Positions 26,561 to 35,302 of a DNA stretch of 64,000 nucleotides are shown here, in pieces. The notes beneath the pieces were generated by a model that ran no database searches, was not told the DNA's origin, and saw only the letters and a program-made list of their open reading frames with translations. The DNA comes from Gaetbulibacter_A aestuarii (GTDB lineage Bacteria > Bacteroidota > Bacteroidia > Flavobacteriales > Flavobacteriaceae). Location of the stretch: contig NZ_BAABAY010000001.1 in the NCBI RefSeq assembly GCF_039537665.1, positions 620,001-684,000 of the forward strand. Direction: 5' to 3'. How positions within the stretch are numbered: position 1 is the first letter of the stretch; each line of letters starts with the position of its first letter. Position numbers and translations under genes: made by a program.

Positions 26561-28900
26561 TTAATTAAAATCCAGGTCGTCCGGAAGTGGTTCCTTTTCA
26601 TTGGTTTTGTCTTCCGTGGGTTTTGTGCAATCCACATTTATGGTGAGATTTTCGGGTGCTTCAAATTCGCCTTTCGATACATTGAGATCCTCATCCGCAT
26701 AACAGCTTTTCATGTATAACGCCCAGATCGGTAAGGCCATCGATGCCCCCTGACCGTAAGTAATGGTGCGGAAATGTACCGCACGATCTTCACCGCCTAC
26801 CCAAACCCCGGTAACCAGATTGGGCACCATGCCCATAAACCACCCATCACTTTGGTTTTGTGTGGTTCCGGTTTTACCTGCGATAGGATTGTCAAATTGA
26901 TAGGGGTATCCGGTAATAATTTCTTTATAAACGGGTTGATTCACCCCAAAGGTATGGCGTAAACGCGTTCCCGAGCCTCCTTCGGTTACACCTTCCAAAA
27001 GTTTAACAGTCACATAAGCTGTTTCGGCACTTAATACATCGCGGGTCTCCGGTTTGAACTGATATAAAATGGTACCGTTCTTGTCTTCGATACTGGTTAC
27101 CATCACCGGTTTGGTATATACCCCTTTATTAGCAAAGGTGGCAAATGCACCAACCATTTCGTAAATACTGAGATCAGCCGTTCCTAAGGCGATTGAAGGT
27201 ACCGCCGGAATATCCGATTCTACGCCCATTTTATGAGCCAGATCTACTACAGGTTGCGGACCAACTTTATCAATTAGTCGCGCGGTAATCGTGTTAACAG
27301 AGTTTGCCAAAGCATTTTTCAGGGTGCGTTTTCCGCCGTAATCATCATCCCCACCGGAATTTTTAGGACACCATTGTTCCGGGTTTCCAAACTTATTCTT
27401 TTCTATACAGAAAGGTGTATCGGGGAATTCATCACAAGGTGATAAATGTAACTGATCGATAGCTGTTGCATAGACAAAAGGTTTGAAGGTAGAGCCTACC
27501 TGACGACGCCCCTGTTTTACCATATCGTATTGGAAATTTCGGTAATTGATACCGCCCACCCAGGCCTTAACATGACCCGTTTGTGGGTCCATAGACATCA
27601 TTCCGGCTCGTAAAAACGATTTGTAATATCGCATAGAATCGATAGGTTTCATAATGGTATCGATCTCAGTTGCCAGACCATCTTTCCACGCAAATATTCT
27701 GGTCTGTGTCGCTTTATAAAAAGATTCTTCAATCTCTTTATCATCCTTTTTAAGATCGTATTTCATATGACGCCAACGTTCTGATTGTCGCATTGATCGA
27801 TGCATCAGATCCTTAATTTCCGATTGATCCAACTCTAAAAACGGAGCCGTTGGATTTCGATCCGGAGTGTTTTGATGATCGAATTCCTTTTGTAAACGTG
27901 GCATATGTTTTTGAACGGCCTCTTCCGCATACTTTTGCATACGGGAATCGATGGTCGTGTAGATTTTTAATCCGTCGTTATACAAACTCCAACGCGTGCC
28001 GTCCGGTTTCGGATTGTTCTTGATCCAGTCTTTCATAAAGCCATCCAGATATGCTCTAAAATAGGTAGCAATACCGTCGCGGTGTGATTGTGGTGTATAT
28101 TTTAGATCCAGAGGCGTAGCTTGCAGTGAATCTTTTTGTTGCTCACTGATGTAACCATATTTATACATCTGAGCCAGAACCACATTTCGACGATTCTTAA
28201 CACCTTCCGGATTTCTTCTTGGGTTATATAGCGCTGAGTTTTTAAACATGCCTACCAGCATGGCTGATTCTTTGATGTTCAAGTCGCGCGGTTCTTTATC
28301 AAAATAAATACTGGCTGCACTGCGAATGCCATCAGCATTATTTAAGAAATCGTAAATGTTGAAGTATTGGGCAATGATCTCATTCTTGGTATACTGACGT
28401 TCGAGTTTCGCGGCAATGATCCATTCTTTTACTTTTTGAAAGGCACGCTGCAGTTTACTATCCGAAACCTGAACGGTAAATAATTGCTTGGCCAACTGTT
28501 GCGAAATAGTACTGGCACCGCCGCCTGAGCCTAATTTAAAAATAGCACGAAGCGTTCCGCGGGCGTCAATTCCGGAGTGACTTCTATAACGCGCATCTTC
28601 CGTAGCAATTAGCGCATCTACCAAATGTTGTGGTAATTCATTGTATGATACCGGTGTACGGTTATCATTCAGATAGAATTTCCCAAGGGTTTTTCCGTCT
28701 GAAGAAATAATTTCTGTTGCTAAATTGGTCTTTGGGTTTTCCAGAACCGTATAATCCGGTAATTCTCCGAAAACACCCCAGGATGCCAATAAAAAGATCA
28801 GTACGATCGACAGAATTCCTACTGAAAACAGGATCCAGAACCAACGTACATAAACTGAGAAGTTTTCGGTTTTTTTGTTGCTTTTTTTTGTTTTTGCCAT
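26561..28900 (-). CDS. Bifunctional penicillin-binding protein 1A
   Basis: 779 aa. A cytoplasmic tail rich in Lys and one membrane anchor (about residues 20-45) precede a GT51 glycosyltransferase domain (ATEDARYRSHSGIDARG holds the catalytic Glu; GGASTISQQLAKQLF). The transpeptidase domain has the SxxK serine in QVGSTFKPFVYAT, the SxN motif in NSVNTITAR, and KTGTTQNQSDGW. It polymerises and cross-links peptidoglycan in the periplasm. It is third after ricT and gldH; linkage of gldH with a wall synthase is typical of flavobacteria. Confidence 0.95.
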   Translation of the reverse strand: MAKTKKSNKKTENFSVYVRWFWILFSVGILSIVLIFLLASWGVFGELPDYTVLENPKTNLATEIISSDGKTLGKFYLNDNRTPVSYNELPQHLVDALIATEDARYRSHSGIDARGTLRAIFKLGSGGGASTISQQLAKQLFTVQVSDSKLQRAFQKVKEWIIAAKLERQYTKNEIIAQYFNIYDFLNNADGIRSAASIYFDKEPRDLNIKESAMLVGMFKNSALYNPRRNPEGVKNRRNVVLAQMYKYGYISEQQKDSLQATPLDLKYTPQSHRDGIATYFRAYLDGFMKDWIKNNPKPDGTRWSLYNDGLKIYTTIDSRMQKYAEEAVQKHMPRLQKEFDHQNTPDRNPTAPFLELDQSEIKDLMHRSMRQSERWRHMKYDLKKDDKEIEESFYKATQTRIFAWKDGLATEIDTIMKPIDSMRYYKSFLRAGMMSMDPQTGHVKAWVGGINYRNFQYDMVKQGRRQVGSTFKPFVYATAIDQLHLSPCDEFPDTPFCIEKNKFGNPEQWCPKNSGGDDDYGGKRTLKNALANSVNTITARLIDKVGPQPVVDLAHKMGVESDIPAVPSIALGTADLSIYEMVGAFATFANKGVYTKPVMVTSIEDKNGTILYQFKPETRDVLSAETAYVTVKLLEGVTEGGSGTRLRHTFGVNQPVYKEIITGYPYQFDNPIAGKTGTTQNQSDGWFMGMVPNLVTGVWVGGEDRAVHFRTITYGQGASMALPIWALYMKSCYADEDLNVSKGEFEAPENLTINVDCTKPTEDKTNEKEPLPDDLDFN

Positions 28901-28950
28901 CGTTAAAGTCGCCTACATTTGGAGCAGCTTGCTATTTAAACAGGTTATTG

Positions 28951-29445
28951 TTATTCTTTCGTTGTCTTTTCAATTCTAAATCCAACATCGGTGATCCCTT
29001 CCAAAGCTTCTACACCATCAACCTTGCCATTCTCGCGCATGGCTTGTTGAATTTTTACGGTATAATCTCCGGATTCTGCAAAAACCACCCCTTCTTTATA
29101 CCACAATTTATTTTCTTTAATATCTGTCATGCCTTCGCCGAGTAACTTTCCACTAGGATCGGCCATACGATATTCCAACGTATCTTTTATAATTTTTCCG
29201 TGAGGAAAATCCATTTCAACAATCAAATACAAATTGCTGTATTTATAAGCTTCTGTATTTCGAAGGTTAATGAACAGGTTATACGGTTTTATAGAATCCG
29301 GTGGCGTAATATTAAAACTCACAATGGAGTCTTTATGCCATTTGTTTGGAACCGATTTATAAACGTCGTAAACACTTTTGGAATCGCAGGAAACATAAAG
29401 CAAACCTAAAGCTAACAACCATAAAAGCACATTAATTTGACGCAT
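28951..29445 (-). CDS. gldH: Gliding motility lipoprotein GldH
   Basis: 164 aa from the ATG at 29445; the open frame extends to 29547, but that part is basic coiled sequence antisense in character to the ricT tail. The chosen start gives a lipoprotein signal, MRQINVLLWLLALGLLYVSC, with the acylated Cys at residue 20. The mature protein has GldH-like beta-sandwich features (PYNLFINLRNTEAYKYSNLY). GldH is needed for gliding and T9SS-linked functions in Flavobacterium. It overlaps the ricT stop by 14 bases and is followed by PBP1A. Confidence 0.88.
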   Translation of the reverse strand: MRQINVLLWLLALGLLYVSCDSKSVYDVYKSVPNKWHKDSIVSFNITPPDSIKPYNLFINLRNTEAYKYSNLYLIVEMDFPHGKIIKDTLEYRMADPSGKLLGEGMTDIKENKLWYKEGVVFAESGDYTVKIQQAMRENGKVDGVEALEGITDVGFRIEKTTKE

Positions 29446-30628
29446 TCTTACTCTTTTGAGGTTTTCTTTTATTGTTACTCGATTTATTTCTGCTTTTATT
29501 TCTGCCTTTACTCTTTTTACGTTTTTTATGACGTTTTGGACTATCAAAACGCGTTAAACTGTCTTGTCCCACAACGTTTTCAAAGTCGGTTTTAGTATTT
29601 TGGGCCAGATCTAAAGCAAATTCTTCTAAACTGGCAATAGGTTTGTTCTTTTCATTGGCCTCGATAATATCATTGGCCTGTTGCGCGGTGATCTTGTGCC
29701 AGTTCGACCATTCGCCTTCATAGGCATACCACATGAAACCGCTGAAAATATCTGTTTTCTGACAAACTGCAATACCTTTTTCTGTTTTAAGTTTGATGTC
29801 TGTTTTTGGAAAATCTTTCAAAGCATCGAGATAAGCATCCAACTCGTAGTTCAAACAGCATTTTAATTTTCCGCACTGGCCTGCCAGTTTTTGAGGATTC
29901 AAAGATAATTGTTGGTAGCGCGCTGCCGAGGTACTTACCGATCGAAAATCGGTCAACCATGTAGAACAACACAATTCACGACCACAAGAACCAATACCAC
30001 CAAGTCGCGCCGCCTCCTGGCGAAATCCTACCTGTTTCATTTCAATACGGGTGCGAAATTCACGTGCGAACACTTTAATAAGTTCTCTAAAATCAACGCG
30101 TTCTTCAGCCGTGTAATAAAACGTTGCCTTACTGGCATCGCCTTGAAACTCGATATCTGATATCTTCATTTGCAGACGCAGATCAATAGCAAACTGACGC
30201 GCTTTAACCTTCATCGGTTCTTCACGCTCACGAGCTTTGGTCCAGACATCAATATCTTTTTGAGTCGCTTTTCTGTATATCTTGAGCGTATCCTCTGGTT
30301 TGGTGGAGATATTCTTGCGCTTCATTTGAACACGTACCAATTCCCCCGTAAGGGTAACCATACCGATATCGTGCCCTGCAGACGCCTGAGTTGCTACAAT
30401 ATCTCCAATGGATAATGTAAGGTTCTCAGTATTTTTATAATAGTGTTTTCTTCCGTTTTTGTACCGTACTTCAACCCAATCAAAAGGCTGTTCTCCATTA
30501 GGAAGCGACATGTTCGCTAACCAATCAAACACCGTTAGTTTATTACAACTATCTGTTCCACAAGTCCCGTTGTTCTTGCAGCCTCTTGGTTGGCCATTGG
30601 TTCCAGTTGAACAACTGTTACAAGCCAT
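29432..30628 (-). CDS. ricT: PSP1-domain protein, RicT (YaaT) family
   Basis: 398 aa. The N-terminus is cysteine-rich (CNSCSTGTNGQP, CGTDSCNK). The PSP1 domain covers about residues 55-270, with the Fe-S ligand region GSCGRELCCSTWL and CGKLKCCLNYE. The C-terminal 50 residues are a Lys/Arg/Asn-rich tail. In Bacillus, RicT with RicA and RicF forms an Fe-S complex that affects RNase Y and RNA maturation. No ricA or ricF is here. It heads the operon with gldH and PBP1A. Confidence 0.9.
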   Translation of the reverse strand: MACNSCSTGTNGQPRGCKNNGTCGTDSCNKLTVFDWLANMSLPNGEQPFDWVEVRYKNGRKHYYKNTENLTLSIGDIVATQASAGHDIGMVTLTGELVRVQMKRKNISTKPEDTLKIYRKATQKDIDVWTKAREREEPMKVKARQFAIDLRLQMKISDIEFQGDASKATFYYTAEERVDFRELIKVFAREFRTRIEMKQVGFRQEAARLGGIGSCGRELCCSTWLTDFRSVSTSAARYQQLSLNPQKLAGQCGKLKCCLNYELDAYLDALKDFPKTDIKLKTEKGIAVCQKTDIFSGFMWYAYEGEWSNWHKITAQQANDIIEANEKNKPIASLEEFALDLAQNTKTDFENVVGQDSLTRFDSPKRHKKRKKSKGRNKSRNKSSNNKRKPQKSKNASN

Positions 30629-30642
30629 AAAGTTTATGTTGG

Positions 30643-30671
30643 TTCCAATTAGAACACTTGTTCTATTGGAA
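30643..30671 (-). promoter_or_regulatory. Inverted repeat in the ricT leader
   Basis: TTCCAATTAGAACA (30643-30656) pairs with TGTTCTATTGGAA (30659-30671), with one bulged T and a 2-base centre. It lies 15 bases before the ricT start. It could be an operator or an RNA hairpin near the ribosome site. A similar half, TTGGTTCCAGTTGAACA, occurs inside the first ricT codons. Confidence 0.4.
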
Positions 30672-30772
30672 GTAAGGTTAATATTTGTTTGCTTTCATGG
30701 TAAAATTATGATTTACCACATTTTACTTCGTAAATATAAGATTATTATAAGAGACTATAAAAGTATAGCGCT

Positions 30773-31777
30773 TTAATTAAAATTTACTTCGTAATCAAGC
30801 CGTCCTGATGTTTCTGTAAATTCCTTTTTTGATTTAAATACATTGGCAAGAAGTAATTTACCCCATCCAATTCTTTTACTAAAATCATTGAATGTTTCTT
30901 CTCTCCAATTAAATCCGTCTTTCCAAAAACTTATTGGAGAAACATAACAAAACGTGTAATCATATATAAAACTTGCTTCATTAACTTTTTTAGACGACAA
31001 AATAGAATTGGGTGCGAGCAATGTAATTTTATTGCTTTTACATGTTCCTTCTATTTTTTTCATCACCTTTGGATAATCTTCAACTAAACTGCTAATATCA
31101 AAATTATTGTATTCCGTATTTCCTATTTTTCTAATGGGTCGAATTTGAAGAAAATCCATACTTTCTGGATTAAAGTTATCAAAAAAATCTTCTAACTCGT
31201 AAAAGTTATCTTTATTAAACGTGTAGTTTACACGAACTTTGAAATCGTATTTTTTCTTATATTTTCCTAAAAGATTTAGAGCATTTTGAAATTTCTCATA
31301 ATCGCCTTTACCCATAAAACTTTCATACGTTTTTTTGGTTACTCCGTGTAACGAAATAGTAAATTCGTTTAACCCAGCTTTAACTAGATCCTCTATGGAA
31401 TCCTCTGTAAGTAAATTAGCATTTGTTGTTAATGAAATATAGGGCACTTTATTGCGCTTTCCTAAAGCAATTAATTCTGGTAGCCTTTTGTATAAAGTGG
31501 GCTCAGTACCACAGCCCACCTGAAGTTTTAATGCTCTAGGAAAAACAACTTCAGCAACCCGTTCAAGTTCTTCCTGCTTAAACTGTCCCTTTAATTTCTT
31601 TACATAATCTTTATCGGTAAAATAACACATTTTACAACGTAAGTTACAAGCTAAAACAGGATCTAAATTTACCGATAAATACCGTTTATTAAATTTATGG
31701 AGAATGTACAATCCCAGAAATTTAATTCTATGGTTTTTTATCCGTTTATTTAGTTGTAAAATCTTGTAAAAGTTCAT
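30773..31777 (-). CDS. Radical SAM protein without SPASM domain
   Basis: 334 aa. The cluster motif is LACNLRCKMCYF (Cys44, Cys48, Cys51) and the barrel runs to about residue 240 (LQVGCGTEPTLYK, ISLTTNANLLT, EFTISLHGVTKKTYE). The C-terminal third has only isolated cysteines (FCYVSP), so no SPASM-type auxiliary cluster is apparent. The start overlaps the trhO stop as TAATG, implying coupled expression. Substrate unknown; the general look is that of MoaA/NifB-like members acting on peptides or sugars. Confidence 0.85.
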   Translation of the reverse strand: MNFYKILQLNKRIKNHRIKFLGLYILHKFNKRYLSVNLDPVLACNLRCKMCYFTDKDYVKKLKGQFKQEELERVAEVVFPRALKLQVGCGTEPTLYKRLPELIALGKRNKVPYISLTTNANLLTEDSIEDLVKAGLNEFTISLHGVTKKTYESFMGKGDYEKFQNALNLLGKYKKKYDFKVRVNYTFNKDNFYELEDFFDNFNPESMDFLQIRPIRKIGNTEYNNFDISSLVEDYPKVMKKIEGTCKSNKITLLAPNSILSSKKVNEASFIYDYTFCYVSPISFWKDGFNWREETFNDFSKRIGWGKLLLANVFKSKKEFTETSGRLDYEVNFN

Positions 31778-32847
31778 TATCGTCTTTTGTTAAAGACCTC
31801 GAAAATATTCCGTAAATCTTTTTTGTACGGTAGGTGATCTGCCCTGCCTTTTTTGAAAATGTCATTGCTATTGCCCTGACCTTTCCGTAGTGCTTTTTGC
31901 TCTTCATAAGGCAAAGCGTGGATCTCTTTACAGGTTTCTGAACAGCAATTATCCATGGCCTCTTTACAGGCATCACATTGAATGAACAACAAGTGACAGG
32001 CGTCGTTCGCACAGTTGGTATGCGTGTCGCAAGGCGCACCACACTGATGACAATGGGCAATAATATCGTCGCTTATTTTTTCTGAGCGGCGTTCATCAAA
32101 AACAAAGTTCTTACCGAGATACTTGTTTTCTAAGCCTAATGCTTTTACTTGTCGGGCATATTCAATAATACCGCCTTCCAGTTGGTATACTCTTTTAAAG
32201 CCCTTGTGTTTAAAATAAGCACTGGCCTTTTCGCAGCGGATCCCTCCGGTGCAATACATTACCAGATTCTTATCTTCTTTATGTTCTTTAAGATCTTCTT
32301 CAATAATATCAAGGGATTCTCTAAAGGTATCCACATCAGGTGTTACAGCATTTTTAAAATGACCGATCTCACTTTCATAGTGATTACGCATATCAACCAA
32401 AACCGTGTTCTCATCATCGATAAGCTCATTGAACTTTTGAGCGTCTACATGAACGCCTTTATTTCTAACATCAAAAGTATCATCGTTCAAGCCATCGGCT
32501 ACAATTTTCGGACGCACTTTTATCTTCAATTTTAAGAAGGACATATTGTCTTGCTCAATGGCAATATTCAGGCGAACGCCGTTTAAAAAATCGATAGCGT
32601 CTAAATGCTTTTTGAAAGCTTCAAAATTGTCGGCAGGTAATGATAATTGGGCATTGATGCCTTCATAAGCTACATAAATGCGACCCAGAACGTCTAATTG
32701 GTTCCAAACAATGAATAGTTGATCGCGAAATTCCCGGGGGTTTTCAATTTTAGCGTATTTGTAGAAAGATAGCGTCAATCGATCCTTACCGGCTTTTTCG
32801 ATCAATGCGGCTCTTTCTTTAGCGCTTAAGGTGTTGTACAGTTGCAT
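31777..32847 (-). CDS. trhO: tRNA uridine-5 oxygenase TrhO (rhodanese family)
   Basis: 356 aa. It has an N-terminal acylphosphatase-like UPF0176 domain (about 25-115). The central rhodanese domain carries VMYCTGGIRCEKASA with the active Cys199. The C-terminal stretch is cysteine-rich (HCHQCGAPCDTH, CANDACHLLF, CDACKEAMDNCC) and probably binds zinc. TrhO hydroxylates U34 of certain tRNAs using O2, the first step to cmo5U/mo5U. A perfect -7 element lies upstream. It is coupled to the downstream radical SAM gene. Confidence 0.93.
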   Translation of the reverse strand: MQLYNTLSAKERAALIEKAGKDRLTLSFYKYAKIENPREFRDQLFIVWNQLDVLGRIYVAYEGINAQLSLPADNFEAFKKHLDAIDFLNGVRLNIAIEQDNMSFLKLKIKVRPKIVADGLNDDTFDVRNKGVHVDAQKFNELIDDENTVLVDMRNHYESEIGHFKNAVTPDVDTFRESLDIIEEDLKEHKEDKNLVMYCTGGIRCEKASAYFKHKGFKRVYQLEGGIIEYARQVKALGLENKYLGKNFVFDERRSEKISDDIIAHCHQCGAPCDTHTNCANDACHLLFIQCDACKEAMDNCCSETCKEIHALPYEEQKALRKGQGNSNDIFKKGRADHLPYKKDLRNIFEVFNKRR

Positions 32848-32887
32848 GCTATACTTAATTTAAGGTTAAAGAATTTATTTTGAAGGG

Positions 32888-32895
32888 CAAAAATA
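32888..32895 (-). promoter_or_regulatory. Bacteroidota -7 element for trhO
   Basis: On the minus strand TATTTTTG, a perfect TAnnTTTG, 41 bases before the trhO ATG. Confidence 0.45.
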
Positions 32896-33002
32896 CAATT
32901 TTTATGCGATAATCGAGATTAAATTCCTTTAAGGCTACCCTCAAAATCAAACTTTTGCCTTTTAAAAAACCTTATTTTCCTGTCCGTAGGCATTAAACTA
33001 AA

Positions 33003-33027
33003 AAAGCACTTAAAAATTAAGTGCTTT
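33003..33027 (-). terminator. Hairpin with leftward T-run in the trhO/recA divergent spacer
   Basis: The 376-base spacer 32848-33223 holds no gene. It contains this perfect 11-bp stem (33003-33013 with 33017-33027, AAAGCACTTAA and complement, AAA loop). Read leftward it is followed by a T-run like a terminator, although no gene is seen to its right on that strand. The spacer also carries the promoters listed at 32888 and 33137. Confidence 0.4.
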
Positions 33028-33136
33028 GGCAGTCTGCGGAAAAATAAATGAGATCTCGACTAAATCAACTTTGAATATCCACAGAAAATTCAAGGGTTTC
33101 ATAACAAAATCTTTCCCTTTTATTATGAGATGCAAA

Positions 33137-33165
33137 TTGTTTATAAAGGTTGCGTTTTAGTATTG
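33137..33165 (+). promoter_or_regulatory. Candidate recA promoter
   Basis: TTG at 33137-33139 and TAGTATTG (one mismatch to TAnnTTTG) at 33158-33165, with an 18-base spacer. The ATG lies 58 bases downstream. I see no LexA-like box that I can name. Confidence 0.35.
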
Positions 33166-33223
33166 TATCCTGAGAAAAGAAATGGTATTTTAGCTGCACA
33201 AATCTTACAAATCCTTTTGAATA

Positions 33224-34231
33224 ATGAGCAGTGAAAAAGAAGCAAAATTAAAAGCACTAAAACTTACTTTAGATAAATTAGATAAGACCTACGGCAAGGG
33301 AACCGTAATGAAAATGAGCGATTCCGCGGTTGTAGATGTTGAAGCAATTCCATCCGGATCACTCGGATTGGATATTGCCCTTGGTGTTGGCGGTTATCCT
33401 CGTGGCCGCGTGGTAGAAATTTACGGACCAGAATCTTCGGGTAAAACAACCTTAACCTTGCATGCTATTGCCGAAGCTCAAAAAGCCGGTGGCATTGCCG
33501 CTTTTATTGATGCAGAACATGCTTTCGATCGTTTTTATGCTGAGAAGTTAGGTGTGGATATTGACAACCTTATCATTTCGCAACCCGATAATGGGGAGCA
33601 AGCTTTGGAGATCGCTGATAACCTGATCCGGTCCGGGGCCATTGATATTGTAGTAATCGATTCTGTTGCTGCCTTAACACCGAAAAGTGAAATTGAAGGT
33701 GAGATGGGCGATTCAAAAATGGGATTACACGCCCGTTTGATGTCTCAAGCCCTTCGTAAATTAACCGCTTCGATTAGTAAGACCAATTGTACGGTAATGT
33801 TTATTAATCAATTGCGTGAAAAGATCGGGGTGATGTTCGGAAATCCGGAAACCACGACCGGTGGTAACGCCTTAAAATTTTATGCTTCTGTGCGCCTGGA
33901 TATTCGTCGTTCAACACAAATAAAAGATAGTAACGGTAATATATTGGGTAATAAAACACGTGTGAAAATTGTGAAAAACAAAGTAGCACCACCCTTCAAA
34001 ATGGCCGAATTCGATATCATGTACGGTACCGGTGTGAGTAAAGAAGGTGAGATCCTGGATATTGCTGTTGAAAACGATATTGTTAAAAAAAGTGGCTCCT
34101 GGTTTAGTTATGGAGATACTAAACTTGGTCAAGGTCGTGATGCTGTGAAAGAACTTATAAAGGACAATCCGGAACTGATGGAAGAACTTGAAGAAAAAGT
34201 TCGGGAAATCATGAAGGAAGCAACTTCATAA
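33224..34231 (+). CDS. recA: Recombinase RecA
   Basis: 335 aa. Walker A GPESSGKTTLTLH with Lys74, the VIDSVAALTPKSEIEGEMGD segment containing Walker B, and L2 region NQLREKIGVMFGNPETTTGG are diagnostic. It forms filaments on single-stranded DNA for homologous recombination and the SOS response. The gene is monocistronic with a strong terminator. Confidence 0.98.
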   Translation: MSSEKEAKLKALKLTLDKLDKTYGKGTVMKMSDSAVVDVEAIPSGSLGLDIALGVGGYPRGRVVEIYGPESSGKTTLTLHAIAEAQKAGGIAAFIDAEHAFDRFYAEKLGVDIDNLIISQPDNGEQALEIADNLIRSGAIDIVVIDSVAALTPKSEIEGEMGDSKMGLHARLMSQALRKLTASISKTNCTVMFINQLREKIGVMFGNPETTTGGNALKFYASVRLDIRRSTQIKDSNGNILGNKTRVKIVKNKVAPPFKMAEFDIMYGTGVSKEGEILDIAVENDIVKKSGSWFSYGDTKLGQGRDAVKELIKDNPELMEELEEKVREIMKEATS

Positions 34232-34237
34232 AAATTA

Positions 34238-34264
34238 AAAAGCCCGTTTATCGGGCTTTTTTTA
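34238..34264 (+). terminator. recA terminator
   Basis: AAAAGCCCG (34238-34246), loop TTTAT, CGGGCTTTT (34252-34260), then more T. A textbook intrinsic terminator 7 bases after recA. Confidence 0.92.
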
Positions 34265-34328
34265 TATCCTACGCAACCTTTTTATATTTTTATCATCTAA
34301 CAAATGAAAGCCTAACTGTTTATTTGTT

Positions 34329-34733
34329 ATGAAAAGGTTTATTTTAATTTCGATTTTATTCGTGCTTTTGGCTTCTTGCAGTAAGGATGATTATCCCGTA
34401 TGTAAAACTGATTTTATGCCGGTAGAAAATGTGGATATTCCTCAAGAGTTTGCATTAGGAGAGGTTTATCCGATTACCGTTTATTATTATCAACCTACTT
34501 CTTGTTATAAACTATTCGATCTTTATTATCGAATAGACAATAACATACGTATTGTTGCCCCAATTAATTGTGTTGAAAGTGGTAATTGTGAACAGCTAGA
34601 TAATGTGTTAGCCGACGTTACTTTTAACTTTTTAGTAACCAGCAACGGGTCTTATGTTTTTAAATTCTGGCAAGGAAAAGACAGTAATGGAGATGATGTT
34701 TATTTAACCATTGAAGTACCGGTAACAGGATAA
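34329..34733 (+). CDS. Lipoprotein of unknown function (134 aa)
   Basis: The lipobox FVLLASC places the acylated Cys at residue 17, followed by SKDDYP. The mature part has six further cysteines (VCKTDF, TSCYKLF, INCVESGNCEQ) that could form disulfides, and a beta-strand-rich C-terminus. No family is recognised. It sits between recA and an ECF sigma gene on the same strand, 27 bases before the latter, but its role in that system is unproven. Confidence 0.72.
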   Translation: MKRFILISILFVLLASCSKDDYPVCKTDFMPVENVDIPQEFALGEVYPITVYYYQPTSCYKLFDLYYRIDNNIRIVAPINCVESGNCEQLDNVLADVTFNFLVTSNGSYVFKFWQGKDSNGDDVYLTIEVPVTG

Positions 34734-34760
34734 GATTTTTAATAACAAATACAGGTTAAT

Positions 34761-35300
34761 TTGAGTTTAAAGGAACTCATAGAAAGGTGCAAATCTCAGG
34801 ATACCAAGGCACAGGGTGAGTTATACTCGCGTTTTGCGAGCAAACTTTTTTCTGTCTGTTTGAAGTATTCCAGAAATTACACCGAAGCGGAAGATAATTT
34901 GCAAGACGCTTTTTTAACCATTTTTAAAAAGGTTCATCAATATCAAAACAAAGGGGCTTTTGAAGGTTGGTTAAAACGTATTGTTATTAATACCGTTTTA
35001 CAGCGTTACCGAAAGGAGAAGGTCTTTGATATCGTAAATGAGAACACCACAGAAGCAGAAGAGGTGGAAATTGAAGAGACTCCGGTGTCTTTGGATTTTT
35101 TGCTTGAAATCATTCAAAAATTACCCGACCGGTATCGCCTTGTATTTAACCTTTATGTACTTGACGGTTACTCGCATAAAGAGATTGCTGACATGCTGGA
35201 CATTAGTGAAGGCACCTCAAAATCGAATCTGTCTCGAGCACGACAAATTTTGAAAAAAGATATTGAAACCCATAATACTTCGGTAAAGATTAATGCATAA
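34761..35300 (+). CDS. ECF-type RNA polymerase sigma factor
   Basis: 179 aa from a TTG start at 34761; no ATG is available before the conserved start LKELIERCKSQD. Region 2 is seen in CLKYSRNYTEAEDNLQDAFLTIFKK and region 4 in LPDRYRLVFNLYVLDGYSHKEIA, with the helix-turn-helix DMLDISEGTSKSNLSRAR. It directs polymerase to a stress or envelope regulon. The next gene, 2 bases on, has an anti-sigma-like N-terminus and is very likely its regulator. Confidence 0.92.
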   Translation: MSLKELIERCKSQDTKAQGELYSRFASKLFSVCLKYSRNYTEAEDNLQDAFLTIFKKVHQYQNKGAFEGWLKRIVINTVLQRYRKEKVFDIVNENTTEAEEVEIEETPVSLDFLLEIIQKLPDRYRLVFNLYVLDGYSHKEIADMLDISEGTSKSNLSRARQILKKDIETHNTSVKINA

Positions 35301-35302
35301 CA

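Noticed and set aside
29446..29547. 34-codon extension of GldH
   Set aside because: It lies opposite no signal sequence logic: the lipoprotein signal starts at 29445, and the extension is just the ricT tail read in another frame.
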